Assembly (NCBI RefSeq): GCF_016097555.1
Contig: NC_054703.1
Coordinates: 38,746,169-38,810,168 of the forward strand
DNA from: Gigantopelta aegis
Lineage: Eukaryota; Mollusca; Gastropoda; Neomphalida; Peltospiridae
Reading direction: 5' to 3'
DNA: 64,000 bases
Shown: positions 36,524 through 47,728 of the stretch, piece after piece
How the letters are laid out: each line of letters starts with the position of its first letter
Numbering within the stretch: position 1 is the stretch's first letter
The notes under the pieces: generated by a model
What the model saw: the letters and a program-made list of their open reading frames with translations, nothing else
The model's database searches: none
What the model was told of the DNA's origin: nothing
Made by a program: the position numbers and the translations under genes

Positions 36524-36524
<1 letters not shown>
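35030..36524 (+). mobile_element. Tc1-like transposon, copy 1, 1495 bp
   Basis: Terminal inverted repeats of 24 bp beginning CTCTTCAAAA, one mismatch between ends, and TA at both borders inside TA runs. About 99 percent identical by eye to 57269-58762. Confidence 0.95.
35345..36353 (+). pseudogene. Tc1 transposase, copy 1, inactivated
   Basis: Same protein as 57584-58591, but with CGA changed to TGA at 35513-35515 (in the SGRPR linker after the DNA-binding domain) and one extra G in the run at 35896-35902, which shifts the frame just before GSVMVWAA. Everything else aligns, including FSDESRF, QHDNARPHTA and NPIEHLWD. The two lesions are absent from the sister copy, so they arose after or during the last transposition. 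Confidence 0.92.

Positions 36525-36581
<57 letters not shown>
36525..36581. repeat. (TA)n microsatellite
   Basis: Directly abuts the Tc1 right end. Confidence 0.97.
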
Positions 36582-36584
<3 letters not shown>

Positions 36585-36588
<4 letters not shown>

Positions 36589-37135
36589 GACACATTCGAA
36601 ATATCGACGTTTCAAACGTATCGTTAAATAGAGAGCAAATATTTTTTTTAAAGAAATACATAGATATTAAAGAATCCTTCATATGTGTCCATGAGGGACT
36701 ATTCCACCCTGACATTATATTATGTACCCGAGGGTGGAATAGCCTTGTCCCACATGAATACATAATGGAGGATTATTTTTCTCCTTCCCAGTAGATGAAA
36801 AAGAAACATTTGGGGGAAAACGTGAAAAACCTAAAAAATATATATATATATATTTTACAATAAAATAATCATAACCATTGAAAAGATCGTACCCAAAAAT
36901 GGTTTATACCAGAAGTATAAACCGAAAATGATAGTATAATTTCATTATGACAGCAGGTTTCCTTGTTTTTATGAAATATAAAAAGCATTTCTTGCGTTAT
37001 TTTGCCGTTTACGTGACGTCACCCAATGTTAATATCAGCTCAAACAATAGAAGTCACGTGGTCATGCAAGACCGATTTATTCCACATGGGATGACGTCAT
37101 GGAATACTCCTGTCTTGCATGGCTAGGGGTGGGAG

Positions 37136-37230
<95 letters not shown>

Positions 37231-37281
37231 TTAATAACAGACACTTTTGGTGCAAATCATGATCAGGTCCGTATCTCTGCA
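36585..37281. repeat. dispersed repeat R, copy 2, interrupted
   Basis: 36585-36660 and 37228-37275 match in reverse the two parts of 5400-5560. Between them lie a hairpin (36668-36775, GGGACTATTCCACCCT against GGTGGAATAGCCTTGTCCC), a second hairpin at 37063-37125 (CATGCAAGAC against GTCTTGCATG), and a TA run at 37138-37226. Confidence 0.6.
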
Positions 37282-37905
37282 TAATGCAGTGGTAAAGCGG
37301 TCGCTTGATGGGCGGTCGGTGTGGGATCGACCCCCGTCGGTGGGTCCATTGAGCTATTTCTCGTTCAAGCCAGTGCACCACGACTGGTATATCACAGACC
37401 ATGGCACGTGCTATCCTGTCTGTGGGATGGTGCATATAAAATATACCTTGTTACTAATGGAAACATGTAGAGGACTTCCTCTCTAAGACTATATGTTAAA
37501 ATTACAAATGTTTGACATCCAATAGCCGATGATTCATAAACCAATGCGCGTTAGTCGTGTCATTAAGGGGACATTCCTGAGTTTGCTGCAATTTTTAAGG
37601 TGTTATCGACGAACAGAGACTTTCTAACGATTGTAATTACACATTTTTCTGCATAATATATTAGTGGCTGTATATTAAACGTGTTTCTGATCGTTCTAAT
37701 ATTTGTACTAGGTTAAATTTCATTTTATTTCCTAAACTATATTTTTTCGTACGTACACAATTATTTGAAGACAAAATGAAGTTTGGGCTTCTTACAAATA
37801 TTAAGACGACCAGAAACACATTAAATATACAGACACTGATATTCTAAACAATATAATGTAGTAAACTCAGGAATGTCTCTTTAAACTAAACAAACTTCTT
37901 CTTGT
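37282..37905 (+). repeat. SINE, family A, tail split by a MITE
   Basis: Head AATGCAGTGGTAAAGCGGTC, box-B-like GTGGGATCGACCCCC, body GTGCTATCCTGTCTGTGGGA. The tail's CGTGTCATTAA is cut by the M2 MITE and resumes after it as TTAAACTAAACAAACTT. Confidence 0.85.
37563..37884 (+). mobile_element. MITE family M2, inserted in a SINE tail
   Basis: TTAA at 37563-37566 and 37881-37884. Ends GGGGACATTCCTGAGTTTGC and, in reverse, AGAGACATTCCTGAGTTTAC. The SINE tail normally contains a single TTAA here, so a TTAA duplication is directly visible. Confidence 0.9.
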
Positions 37906-38156
37906 CATTGTACCGTCCCGTTTCTATCTCTAAAATGTGTGCTGATAATCTAAGTTGTGTTAAGATTATACGATTACAATTAGTGTTATAATATGTTGCC
38001 TTCATTTCTTTTATACTCTCGTTTTAATTTCCTTTCTAATAGTTGATAACTTCTCTTTTTAATTTTCAGATTCACATAAATTCAGATAAATAACTGTGTC
38101 GGATTCGTTTTAATTTCTCATCAAACCATGGTCTATCTTCCACATTGCTATATACT

Positions 38157-38955
38157 TTAAAGGAAATGTTCTGAGTTTCTTGCATTGTAAGTTATTTCCA
38201 ACTAATACATATACAGAACTTCACATACGTTGTCTTGGCTTCCTTTTCATTGCTTTATTTTGCGCAAGAATATATACCACGAGACGTATGTGAAGTTCTG
38301 TATTTATTACATACCTTCTTTTATGTTTTACAAAAACGGTTTTAATTTAACTAATAACAACACTTTCTTAAATCTATGATTAATACTCCTTTCATGGATT
38401 TACTTAACGTTAAAAATCATACTCTGCAGCAGCCTTGTGTAATGTTTCAAATACGATGTGACGTCATTTGTAAATCATATATGACGTCAGCAAATAAAAG
38501 GCGCCAACTGCAGTAGAAATAAAAATGGAATTCGACATTTAAAAGTTCCTGTCCAGATCGCACATATGTGCAAAATAATTTTATCACATGGTTAGAAAAT
38601 GTATTTATCACTATAGTAAGATTGAATAAGTATGCAATAAAATCGTTTAACGTGTAAAAATACACAGTAAATATATTATCTTGTTTAGAATATCAGTGTC
38701 TGTATATTCAATGTTTCTGGTCGTCTTAATATTTGAAAGAAGCCCAAACTGGATTTTGTCTTGAAATAGTTTCGTACCAATATTTTAGGAAATGAAATGA
38801 AATTTAACCTATTACAAATACTAGAACGATCAGAAACACGTTCAATATACAACCACTAAAATTTTATGCAGAAAAAAGAAGAACATTTAATATGCAATTA
38901 CAGTCGTAAAAAGTCTCTGTTAATCAATAACACCTTTAAAATTATTACAAGCTGA
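38157..38955 (-). mobile_element. MITE family M2, reversed, split by a palindrome-bearing insert
   Basis: Starts TTAAAGGAAATGTTCTGAG. The rest of the body (CAGTGTCTGTATATTCAATG, GAAGCCCAAACTGGATTTTG) follows from about 38650. The intervening roughly 450 bp carries perfect 19-bp inverted arms TACAGAACTTCACATACGT at 38212-38230 and 38284-38302. Confidence 0.75.
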
Positions 38956-39110
38956 ATATGCTGATTTTTTAATTTATCTTTCCATTTAAATAAAGATCTC
39001 TTTGTACCAGCAGTATTCTCAGTACCATGTACATAGAAAGTTAAATATCAGCCTTAAATGTAAGGGGGCGTGGTATGAAAATTATTTGAAGTTACACACA
39101 ATAAATGTAT

Positions 39111-39493
39111 CTATCAGTGGTACAATATCAGGGCATATCAGTGGTACAATATCAGGGCATATCAGTGATAAAATATTAGAACATATCAGTGGTACAATAT
39201 CAGGACATATCAGTTGTACCCTATCAGGACATATCAGTGGTACAATATCGGGGCATACCAGTGGCACAATATCGGGACATATCAGTGGTACAATATCAGG
39301 ACATATCAGTGGTATACTATCAGGACATGTCAGGAGTACAATATCAGGACATATCAGTGGTACAATATCAGGCCATATCAGTAGTACACTATCAGGACAT
39401 ATCAGTGGTGAAATATCAGAACATATCAGTTGTACAATATCAGGACATATCAGTGGTACAATATCAGGACATATCAGTGGTGAAATATCAGGA
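39111..39493 (-). repeat. 24-bp minisatellite, about 16 copies, inverted
   Basis: CAGTGGTACAATATCAGGAC plus ATAT repeats; this is the reverse complement of the 3001-4969 monomer. Confidence 0.95.
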
Positions 39494-40134
39494 CTTATTA
39501 TATACATAGCAATAAAATATATAGATCTACGGAAATCATAAAAGTCATATCCGGTGAAAAGTCATATTTTCACTATATTTTAGCTACAGTGAAAACATAG
39601 AAATCGTATTTACTTTCTTGTAAAAGTGCATGATTAAATTATCTCCCTTTGGCTCGTTTCTTCGTATTTAAATTTGATGATTACCAATGCATCTGATCGT
39701 ATGCATTGGTCTGATCTGATCGAAAGAGTAATTTAAACAACTGTACCTCTAAAAAAGGGACACGAAGTGGAATTACGATAAAATATCTAAAACGAATTGA
39801 ATACGAAGCTAAATAATGATGACACAATGTAGTGTCATAGATTGTAAGTGTAAGAATTTAACGGCGTTCGACTCGTTTTGTTTTTATGGGAGTTTTTGAA
39901 GGATTGCTTTGTCAGGTATGTTTGCACCGCAGTATTGTTAAATAAATTTTAATAAAGATAAATTTTATTCAAATTTCTTTTTAAAAGTCTATGGTCAAGT
40001 AAATTTTCTGACAAAGTTCCATAGGAAGAAATATATCATGACGTTACGTGTTTTCGATAGGATAAGCGAAAAATATTACCAAAAAGCGAAAGATATTGTA
40101 AAAAAATTAGGAAATATGTATATAATAAATAGAC
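39494..40134. other. no gene; spacer between arrays
   Basis: AT-rich, with a short GTGAAAA-type inverted repeat near 39555-39595. No frame of note. Confidence 0.4.
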
Positions 40135-40289
40135 CATTTCATGGTGTTTTTCCCGAATACGATTTTCATGTCAACTCGTGACGTGTAAAAACCATATTTT
40201 CACTCACTGCTTCGCAATTCGTGAAAATATGGTTTTCACACATCGCTCGTTGACATAAAAATCGTATTCGAAAAAAAAAAACATGAAAT
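40135..40289. mobile_element. 155-bp near-perfect palindrome (foldback MITE)
   Basis: Left arm ATTTCATGGTG, CGAATACGATTTTCATGTCA, AAACCATATTTTCAC; the right arm repeats these in reverse to CATGAAAT. Centre near 40212. It sits against the start of the next 24-bp array. Confidence 0.85.
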
Positions 40290-40300
40290 AGCCTCTATAT

Positions 40301-41140
40301 ATCAGTGGTACAATATCAGGGCATATCGATGGTACAGTATCAGGGCATATCAGTGATAAAATATCAGGGCATATTAGTGACACGATATCAAGACATATCA
40401 GTGGTAGAATATCAGGGCATATCAGTGGTACAATATCAGGAAATATCAGTGGTACAATATCAGGACATATCATGGTACAATATAAGGACATATCAGTGGT
40501 ACAATATCAGGACATATCAGTGGTATAATATCAGGACATATCAGTGGAGAAATATGAGGGCATATCAGTAGAGAAATATCACGACGTATCAGTGGTACAA
40601 TATCAGGATATATCAGTGGTACAATATCAGGACATATCAGTGGCACAATATAAGGACATATTAGTGATGAAATATCAAGACATATCAGTGGTACAATATC
40701 AGGACATATCAGTGACACAATATCAGGACATATCAGAGGTCCAATATCAGGACATATCAGTGGTACAATATCAGGACATATCAGTGGTACAATATCAGGA
40801 TATATCAGTGGTGAACTCTCCGGATATATCAGCGACACAATATTAGGACATATCAGTTGTACATTAGCAGGGCATATCAGTGGTGAAATATCAGGACCTA
40901 TCGGTGGTACAATATCAGGACATATCAGTGGTGAAATATCAGGACATGTCAGTGGTGCAATGTCAGGACATATCAGTGGTGAAATATCAGGACATATCAG
41001 TGGTACAATATCAGGACATATCAGTGGTACAATATTGGAACATATCAGTGGTACAATATCGGGACACATCATTGATACAATATCAGAACATATCAGTGGT
41101 ACTATATCAGGACATATCAGTGGTACAATATCAGGACATA
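40301..41140 (-). repeat. 24-bp minisatellite, about 35 copies, inverted
   Basis: Same monomer and orientation as 39111-39493, with more variants (GTGACACAATATC, GTGGAGAAATATG). Ends at GGACATAGCAACAGATAATC. Confidence 0.95.
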
Positions 41141-41210
41141 GCAACAGATAATCTCACACCATTAGAATCACAAAACTTAAAATCTTGGGCAAATCTATGT
41201 CGATCTTTAT

Positions 41211-41762
41211 GTAAAATAGAAATGACCCGTCAAATGGCGCGTGGTATTGTTTGTTATTGTTTCTTGTTTTTTTGGTAGCAGTTGCTTTTATCTGTATAAA
41301 TTTGTCATAATATACTATTATATGAACTACATTATGACAGTTGCATTAAAGTAGAATAAGTATCACTGTTCATGTCTAAAAAAGGTACAAATACAATATA
41401 ATAGTTGTAATCAGACGGCATAAACAGTCATAGAAAAGCGCCATTTCCCTATTTCTATTTATAAACAACAAGTCATGTGACATCACATTTCTCGCCATAC
41501 AATTTGACAGCAGTCGTACACATTGCTTGCATGTGCTGCTAATTGTTTTCATTAATAATTACAACGTGTTTACTTATACTACAGCAGACGATATTCTAAT
41601 TAGCTATGTTTGCTTGAACAGTTACGTCGACTGCGTGATCGAAAACGTACATGTGCTCTGTATTCGCCGTTGTTTTGTTGTGTTGTTTTTCTGCCAGTTT
41701 TCCCTTTTTCCGTTTCAACATTACATATTACATTCACACTGGTATTGATCAGTACTGATTGG

Positions 41763-41817
<55 letters not shown>

Positions 41818-43559
41818 TAGTATTATTATTTGTCTCCTTTTTTTAATGAATTACAAACGATGGGTTACGAATATCTGCTGAACTAGTCTGAGGAATACCA
41901 TGACCTATATTATTTATTTGTTTAGTATTATTACTGAAATACACTAAAGCATGTACACAGGTGTGTGTGCTGGGATTTTAAGTCGGGGTGTCTGGAGAGC
42001 GAAGTTTATAGGGGATTTCTGTCATGCTCCGCCGGAATATATATATTGACTTTTTTTTTAAAAAAAATTTTTATAGATCTGCTTGAGCAGAGACCGGGAG
42101 GGGGGGGGGGGGGGGGGGGCGGTCGACCCACTCCCTGCACACGCATCTACAAATGTTATAAAGATAAAATAATCATCATGAGGTAAACCGCAGTTGTGTT
42201 GGATATATTGTGTTTTGATAAATATATTAGTACCAAAAACTAAATTTGGGCGAAAACGACAGAAATATTCGGGCGAAATGAGCTGGCCTGAAACCTTTTT
42301 CATCATGTACTAATATTTCCACCATTTGTCCCACAATATTAGTTGTGTGTAGTGCTTCGTGTGAAACCCTATATTATATATAGCTGGTTGGCAGTAACGC
42401 TATAAATTTAATAAATGTTCGTTTTTCAGTTTCGGGTATTTTCGTTTAATTCGGGCACAAATTAGCCTGCTCCTCTCCCCTTCCCACTTTTACAAAACAA
42501 AACGGGATCCCGTACGCTGATGATTAGTACATCAGGCCTGTACCAATGGGTGTGGGTGCGTGGGGGATGTACACACCCTCACCACGAGGTCCAATTTTTT
42601 CCACGCAACAGTTATCGACCGTCTTTTAGAACACTGACACAGTCCTTTTTCGTGTTGCGCAACACCCCAAAAAAAATCGTGCGATAGGTATGGAGCTATA
42701 AAATATGTGAAAATTACTGCAGGATAATGGTTTGCAATAGATTCCGAGTAAGTAATCGCGTTTTTTATTTTAAAAATATGGTGATAAATATTTTTGTGTA
42801 AAAAAAAAAAAAAAAAGAAGAAAAGAAGACCACGTGATTTAGCAGGGCGGACGCTCCGTTGTGTAGGCAACATTGTTTTTGTCTCAAAAATCGTTAAACA
42901 AATTATTTCATGCAAATAAAATGTTGTATTCAGGATGTAATAATCACAAATCATAAAACGATCCTACATTGTTGATAAAAATATCAAAGAAAAATCGCTA
43001 AAACTTCAAAGTGTAGTTGACCTATATTATCGCCGTTTGACCCAGATACAATACTTCGCGGGACCAACAGCCAGTGATTGATTCTTCTTTCACTTCCTCT
43101 TTGAACATGTCAGAAGAAGTTGCACAAATTCATGATTCCGATAATAATGTTTTTAACAATTACTTGTGTGACATCTCGAGTGACCTATTGCGGTAGGGCG
43201 CACATTTTCTACGTCCGTTCGGGCTACCGTGCGTCATGCCTAAACGTTTCACGTTTTTGACTTCTCAAAAACTTCATCATCAGTTCCAACTACATTTTGT
43301 GCCACACATAAACAAATTCTGACACCCCTCTCCAAGGGCCTATGCGACAGGGCCCAAAATGATTTAACAAAATTATGCGGCATAAGCGTACGGGCTCCAA
43401 TTTTGGTTGGGGATGCAGGCAGATTGTTGCCAGAGTTAAAAGAAAATCCCCGAATCTGTTTAACAATAATTATTCATATTAGCTTTACTGCCAAGTAGCA
43501 GGGCCGTAGCTAGGGTGGAGGGTCAATGATATTGAGATAATTGTTTTTGTTTTTGTTTT
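41211..43559. other. no gene recognised
   Basis: AT-rich. Contains an ATA run (41768-41817), a G-run (42099-42119) and A-runs near 42799. A 140-residue minus-strand frame at 42532-42954 crosses a poly-F tract and shows no known domain. A GC-richer patch at 43190-43440 has no recognisable product. Confidence 0.45.
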
Positions 43560-43830
43560 TTGTTTTTTTAATTTAACGACACCACTAAAACACATTGATG
43601 TAGGCCTATTAATCATGGGCTATTGGATGTCAAAAATTTGGTAATTTTTACATATAGTCTTAGAGAGTAAACCCGTTGCATTTTTCCATTAGTAGCAGGG
43701 CATCTTTTATATGCGCCATCCCAGTCGTGGTGCATTAGCTGGAACGAGAAATAGGCCAATGGGCCCGCCGACGGGGATCGATCCCAAACTGACCGCGCTT
43801 TACCACTGGGCTATGTCCCGTCTCTGGTGT
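43560..43830 (-). repeat. SINE, family A, full length
   Basis: Tail TTTAACGACACCACTAAAAC at left. Head in reverse GACGGGACATAGCCCAGTGG. Box-B-like GGGATCGATCCC. Confidence 0.85.
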
Positions 43831-44876
43831 GGGAGAAAGTCAAAGGGTGTGTGTGTGGGTGTAAAATAATAGAAAATTACTGTTTCCTGATACTGATGTT
43901 TTAAGTATGTAATCTCCCTGAAATGGCCGCAAAATGGTATTTCAGAGCTTCTAGAAAATGTCAGGGTGTGGTTCACGCCCCCAGGTCCCCTAGTGTCTTG
44001 CACCTTCCACACATTGGTTCATTGTTTAAATCATAGTTACAGCCCTGAACAGCTATATAGATTGCAAATGAATCACTACGTATTTTTGCATGGATTACAA
44101 CTAATATTGTGTCGGAGTAAAATGATGGAAATATATGGTGAAACGGTTTTAGGCCAGCTCATTTGCTCTAAATGCTATACCTGGATAGTATTCAAATATA
44201 TGTAAAGGCAAATAGATGACCAGTGTATATAACTTGTGAATGTCCCTGGGATGGAGTTCACGATAGTTATATAGAAATTGCATTTAAACTAATTTGTTCA
44301 GATCTACTAGAACATATCCGTGACCCATTTCCTTATGAATTTGGTCATTCCACCCCTCTTCCAGGATCCTAAGGGTGTGGCACAAATAGGGGAAAATTAA
44401 CCAGTTGTCTTGTTCAGGAATACCAGGACTTTTTTTAAGTGAATGGATATTTTACATTATTGTTTTTTCTTTACAATTGTGACCGTGTGAAGTCATGTTC
44501 ACCTTAAGATACTACTGAAAGTATCTTGTGTCGCAGTAAATTACTGAAATGCATAAAATCCGTTTTACTATTTATAGTATTCTAATATCAGAGTCCAGGG
44601 TTTCTGCCAGAGGGTATGAAGGGTAAACTTATATACCCTAAAATCTTGGGAGTTAATGGAAATATTTTAATAATTTTTAGAACGATTATAGTAAGAGAGC
44701 TGCTGTTTAAAATGTGTACATGAAATACAGAGTCCAATTTCAAGATTCCAAACCCATAACCACCTAGTAGCGGCAGTTATGCTGTTTGGGTTTTTAAGTA
44801 CCCTCAAATTATTGATTACTGTCTGGTGTCCTTTACTTTTGACCTAGTGACCCAAATAGTTTGCAGTTTTACATAA
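43831..44876. other. no gene recognised
   Basis: AT-rich, no frame longer than about 80 codons and no recognisable motif. Confidence 0.4.
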
Positions 44877-45612
44877 CTTACCATGGCAACCAAGAGTTTG
44901 CATTAGTTACCATGGTAACAGTTTTGAACTGGGTTCCATGGCAACAGATAGTTTTGAACTGGTTACCATGGCAACAGAATTAATAATTTTCACCTATCTT
45001 TTCTACAGGCATAGTACAATTTATGTCACTATACATTGGTTGTTTCTCAGTCCTTGAAAATGATATTTGTTTAGAAATTTGTTTTCTGTGTTTTGCATTG
45101 GTTACCATGGTAACATAATTCACAATTTTCACCCTTCTCTTGTAAACAGCTGAGAGCTTATTGTTATGTCATTATACAGTGATTTGTATTCAAATAAATT
45201 AATTTGAAACATTTCATATGGGAAAAGTTTCCTCTTTTTGCATTGGTTACCGTGGTAACAGAATTAATAATTTTCATTTGAAAATGACAGGAATTGAAAG
45301 GGCATATACGTTTTTTGAAATCATGTGTCATTTGACGAATATATATAAAGTAATAGAGAAAGTATTCATGTTTTTAGTGTCTAGGGAATGTTGAACATTA
45401 TGTCCACAATTTACAAAAGTGTGTTGATGGTAGTATGTGCATTTGACACTATTATTCAAAAACATTTTTTTTTTTTTTTAAATCGAGTAGTATAGTTAAT
45501 AAACCACAGCATAGACTTAAATTAAAAGACAAATATTAGTTTTAAATTAAAGTTTTCATAATTATTAATGAACAAATGGTATAGTGAAATTTGCAGCTGT
45601 TGCCATGGTAAC
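44877..45612. promoter_or_regulatory. cluster of seven X-box (RFX-type) palindromes
   Basis: GTTACCATGGTAAC or close variants occur at 44877-44890, 44906-44919, 44933-44945, 44962-44975, 45101-45114, 45246-45259 and 45599-45612. They fit the palindromic RFX consensus (GTTRCC--GGYAAC). Several are embedded in a repeated context (TTTGCATTGG before, AGAATTAATAATTTTCA after) spaced about 140 bp, so part of the cluster is a diverged tandem repeat. Regulatory use is inference. Confidence 0.5.
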
Positions 45613-45799
45613 ATAAATAATATAACTGACTACAAAATGTTAGCGTTACGTAAGTGGATATTCTTAGTATATGTGTATGTACTTTCATGCTGAAATGTCA
45701 ACTGATTTTAATAATATTACTAGAAATATATAATAGTTAATGTTGGATATTATACGATAGTGTCTTTGGTTTGGTCCTTTGTATCTGTCCGTGCATGTG
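45613..45799. other. no gene seen
   Basis: AT-rich spacer. Confidence 0.4.
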
Positions 45800-46190
45800 T
45801 GTGTGTGGGTGGGAGAGTAAGCGTTCGTACTTGAGTGCGTATGTATGCGTCCGTGCATGTGAGTGTGTGTGTGAGAGTGTAAGCGTTCGTACTTGAGTGC
45901 GTATGCATACGTCCGTGCATGTGAGTGTGTGTGTGAGTGTAAGCGTTCGTACTTGAGTGCGTATGAATGCGTCCGTGTCTGTGAGTGTGTGTGGGGGGGG
46001 GGGGGGGGGAGTCTAAGCGTTCATACTTGAGTGCGCATGTATGCGTCCGTGTTTGTGAGTGTGTGTGTGGCAGTGTAAGCGTTCGTACTTGAGTGCGTAT
46101 GTATGCGTCTGTGTTTGTGAGTGTGTGTGTGGGAGTGTAAGCGTCCGTACTTGAGTGCGTATGTATGCGTCCGTGTTGGTGTGCTCATGG
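45800..46190. repeat. 62-bp minisatellite, about six copies
   Basis: AAGCGTTCGTACTTGAGTGC recurs at 45819, 45881, 45941, 46015, 46077 and 46139, with GT-rich filler and one G-run expansion. The equivalent place beside receptor copy 1 (about 2290-2376) has only a degenerate single-unit version, so the array grew after the segmental duplication. Confidence 0.9.
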
Positions 46191-46199
46191 ATAGTCAAC

Positions 46200-46483
46200 C
46201 TATAGTAGCTATTGGATTTAGTTACTTTTGGATCGATCCCCGTTGGTGCGATCCGTGGCCTATTTCTCGTTCCACTCAGTGCAGACGACTGGAATACCAA
46301 AGGTCGTGGTATGTGTTATCCTGTCTGTAGGACGGTACATAAAAAAAGATACCTTGCTACTAATTGAAACACGTAGTGGGTTTCCTATCTAAGATTATGT
46401 CAAAATTTCCAAATGTTTGACGTCCTCTAGCCGATGACCAATATATCAATGTGCTCTAGTGGTTTTGTTAAATAAAACAAACT
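46200..46483 (+). repeat. SINE, family A, orthologous to that at 1985-2290
   Basis: GGATCGATCCCCGTTGGTGC, GGTCGTGGTATGTGTTATCC and the tail GTGCTCTAGTGGTTTTGTTA. Its flanks match those of the copy at 1985-2290. Confidence 0.85.
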
Positions 46484-47728
46484 TTAACGTTTTTGGTTAG
46501 TTTGTGTCTTGATATGTTTTGAACGATCTTCAGAATCTTTAGCAGGAAAGGTAACTGATGTGATGGACATCTCAATATACTGTCTGGTTCCGGATTCTGA
46601 TCCATCCATTCTGAGATCAGCGGATTCAGAAACCTGCCATGGAAATCGTGACACTGTGACCTTGTCTTTCAGTCTGGAGGATTTCCTGCCCCTGCACGTC
46701 AGCTTTGTCTTCATGATCTTCCTGTAGTTAGCTGAACTGGCCATCAGGATGTACAGATTCTGTCCAAAATTGATCAGGTATACAATGTTGAAAATTTCCC
46801 ACATTTTGACTAGAATCACTACGGTTTGAAAACCTGATTCAGTTATTAACAGGAACCTAAGAATGCATTCTACGACAGTTAAAGGGACAATTGTGACGAA
46901 AGCCAAAATGGAGATGAGCATAAGAGGACGAAGCGACTTGTCCAGCTTCGTCTCTGTGTTGGCAGAGTTGTTCGACGAGGCAAATCTCTTTCGGAACGTG
47001 CTGCTGCGCTGGATGTGGATTCCAATCACAATGTTGAAGATGAGAATCAACAGGCAGGGAAGGGTTGAGGTGAGAACTAGGCGTACGAAATAATAATAGG
47101 CCATATATTCATCTTTCACATAGCATTGTGTGTTTAAGCCTTTTATTTTCTTCAAGTCAAGCACTAGCGGGAACGTCAGCACACCTGACAATGTAGCCAG
47201 ACACGAGCAGACGATCGTGGCGTTTCTTCGTGTGCAGAATCTGTCTCGTTTCAGCGGAAAAACAACACAGAAGAACCGATCCACCATCTATCCAACCACC
47301 AACCACGGGGATAGGAGCACCACTGAGTACCTCATGCACATCCATAAACTACAGACAAAGGCATGGTTCGAGATAATATGAAACACGTGAATGTATCTCA
47401 GCAACAGGAGGATGCAATGTATAATTACAACAGAACTGTCTGACACTGCCAGAAATTTCAAATATATTGGGTAGAATAGCAAGGAAAACTTGATGTCTCT
47501 CAGTAAAATAAGCACCAACAAGTTCCCCACTAGTCCTACTAAGCCGATAATGAAGTTGCTGACCACAAAGGCAGTCTTTGAACTTCGGAAGAAAACCCAG
47601 GCATTTCCTGCTGTAGCTTTTATTCCTGTGCTTGTATTCGTCGAGTTAAAGAGAGAGTCCGTATCTTCAATTTCATCAAACGTACCAGTTGTTTCATTTA
47701 GAGCCATAGTGTTTATGTTTGACATCAT
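46484..47728 (-). pseudogene. class A (rhodopsin-like) GPCR, copy 3, one nonsense codon
   Basis: Same receptor as copy 1, in an inverted duplication. The frame is continuous from 47728 to 46484 except for one TAG at 47288-47290, where relatives have CTG in VVGLTVDRF. It lies at the end of TM3 directly before the G-protein-coupling DRF. Upstream are TM1 with GN, TM2 and the TM3 cysteine; downstream are TM4-TM7, NFGQN and a tail with one SES unit. An extra in-frame ATG pair (MMSNINT) precedes the family start MALNET at 47707 and lies inside the exon, so either could start translation. As written the product would be about 147 residues. Confidence 0.88.

Larger units (their letters stand above)
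39085..41210 (-). mobile_element. second, inverted copy of the minisatellite-bearing element
   Basis: Left flank GTTACACACAATAAATG and right flank (in reverse ACATAAAGATCGACATAGAT) match the right and left flanks of the 3001-4969 array. Two 24-bp arrays lie between, separated by about 800 bp of other sequence. Confidence 0.6.

Noticed and set aside
39002-41278. Repeat-protein frames in the inverted 24-bp arrays
   Set aside because: Same tandem-repeat artefact as at 3001-4969.
42510-42560. Second hammerhead motif (CTGATGA near 42519)
   Set aside because: No GAAA core strand at a suitable distance and no stems I or III.
42532-42954. 140-residue minus-strand frame
   Set aside because: Crosses a poly-A/T tract giving a poly-Phe stretch, and shows no domain or codon pattern.
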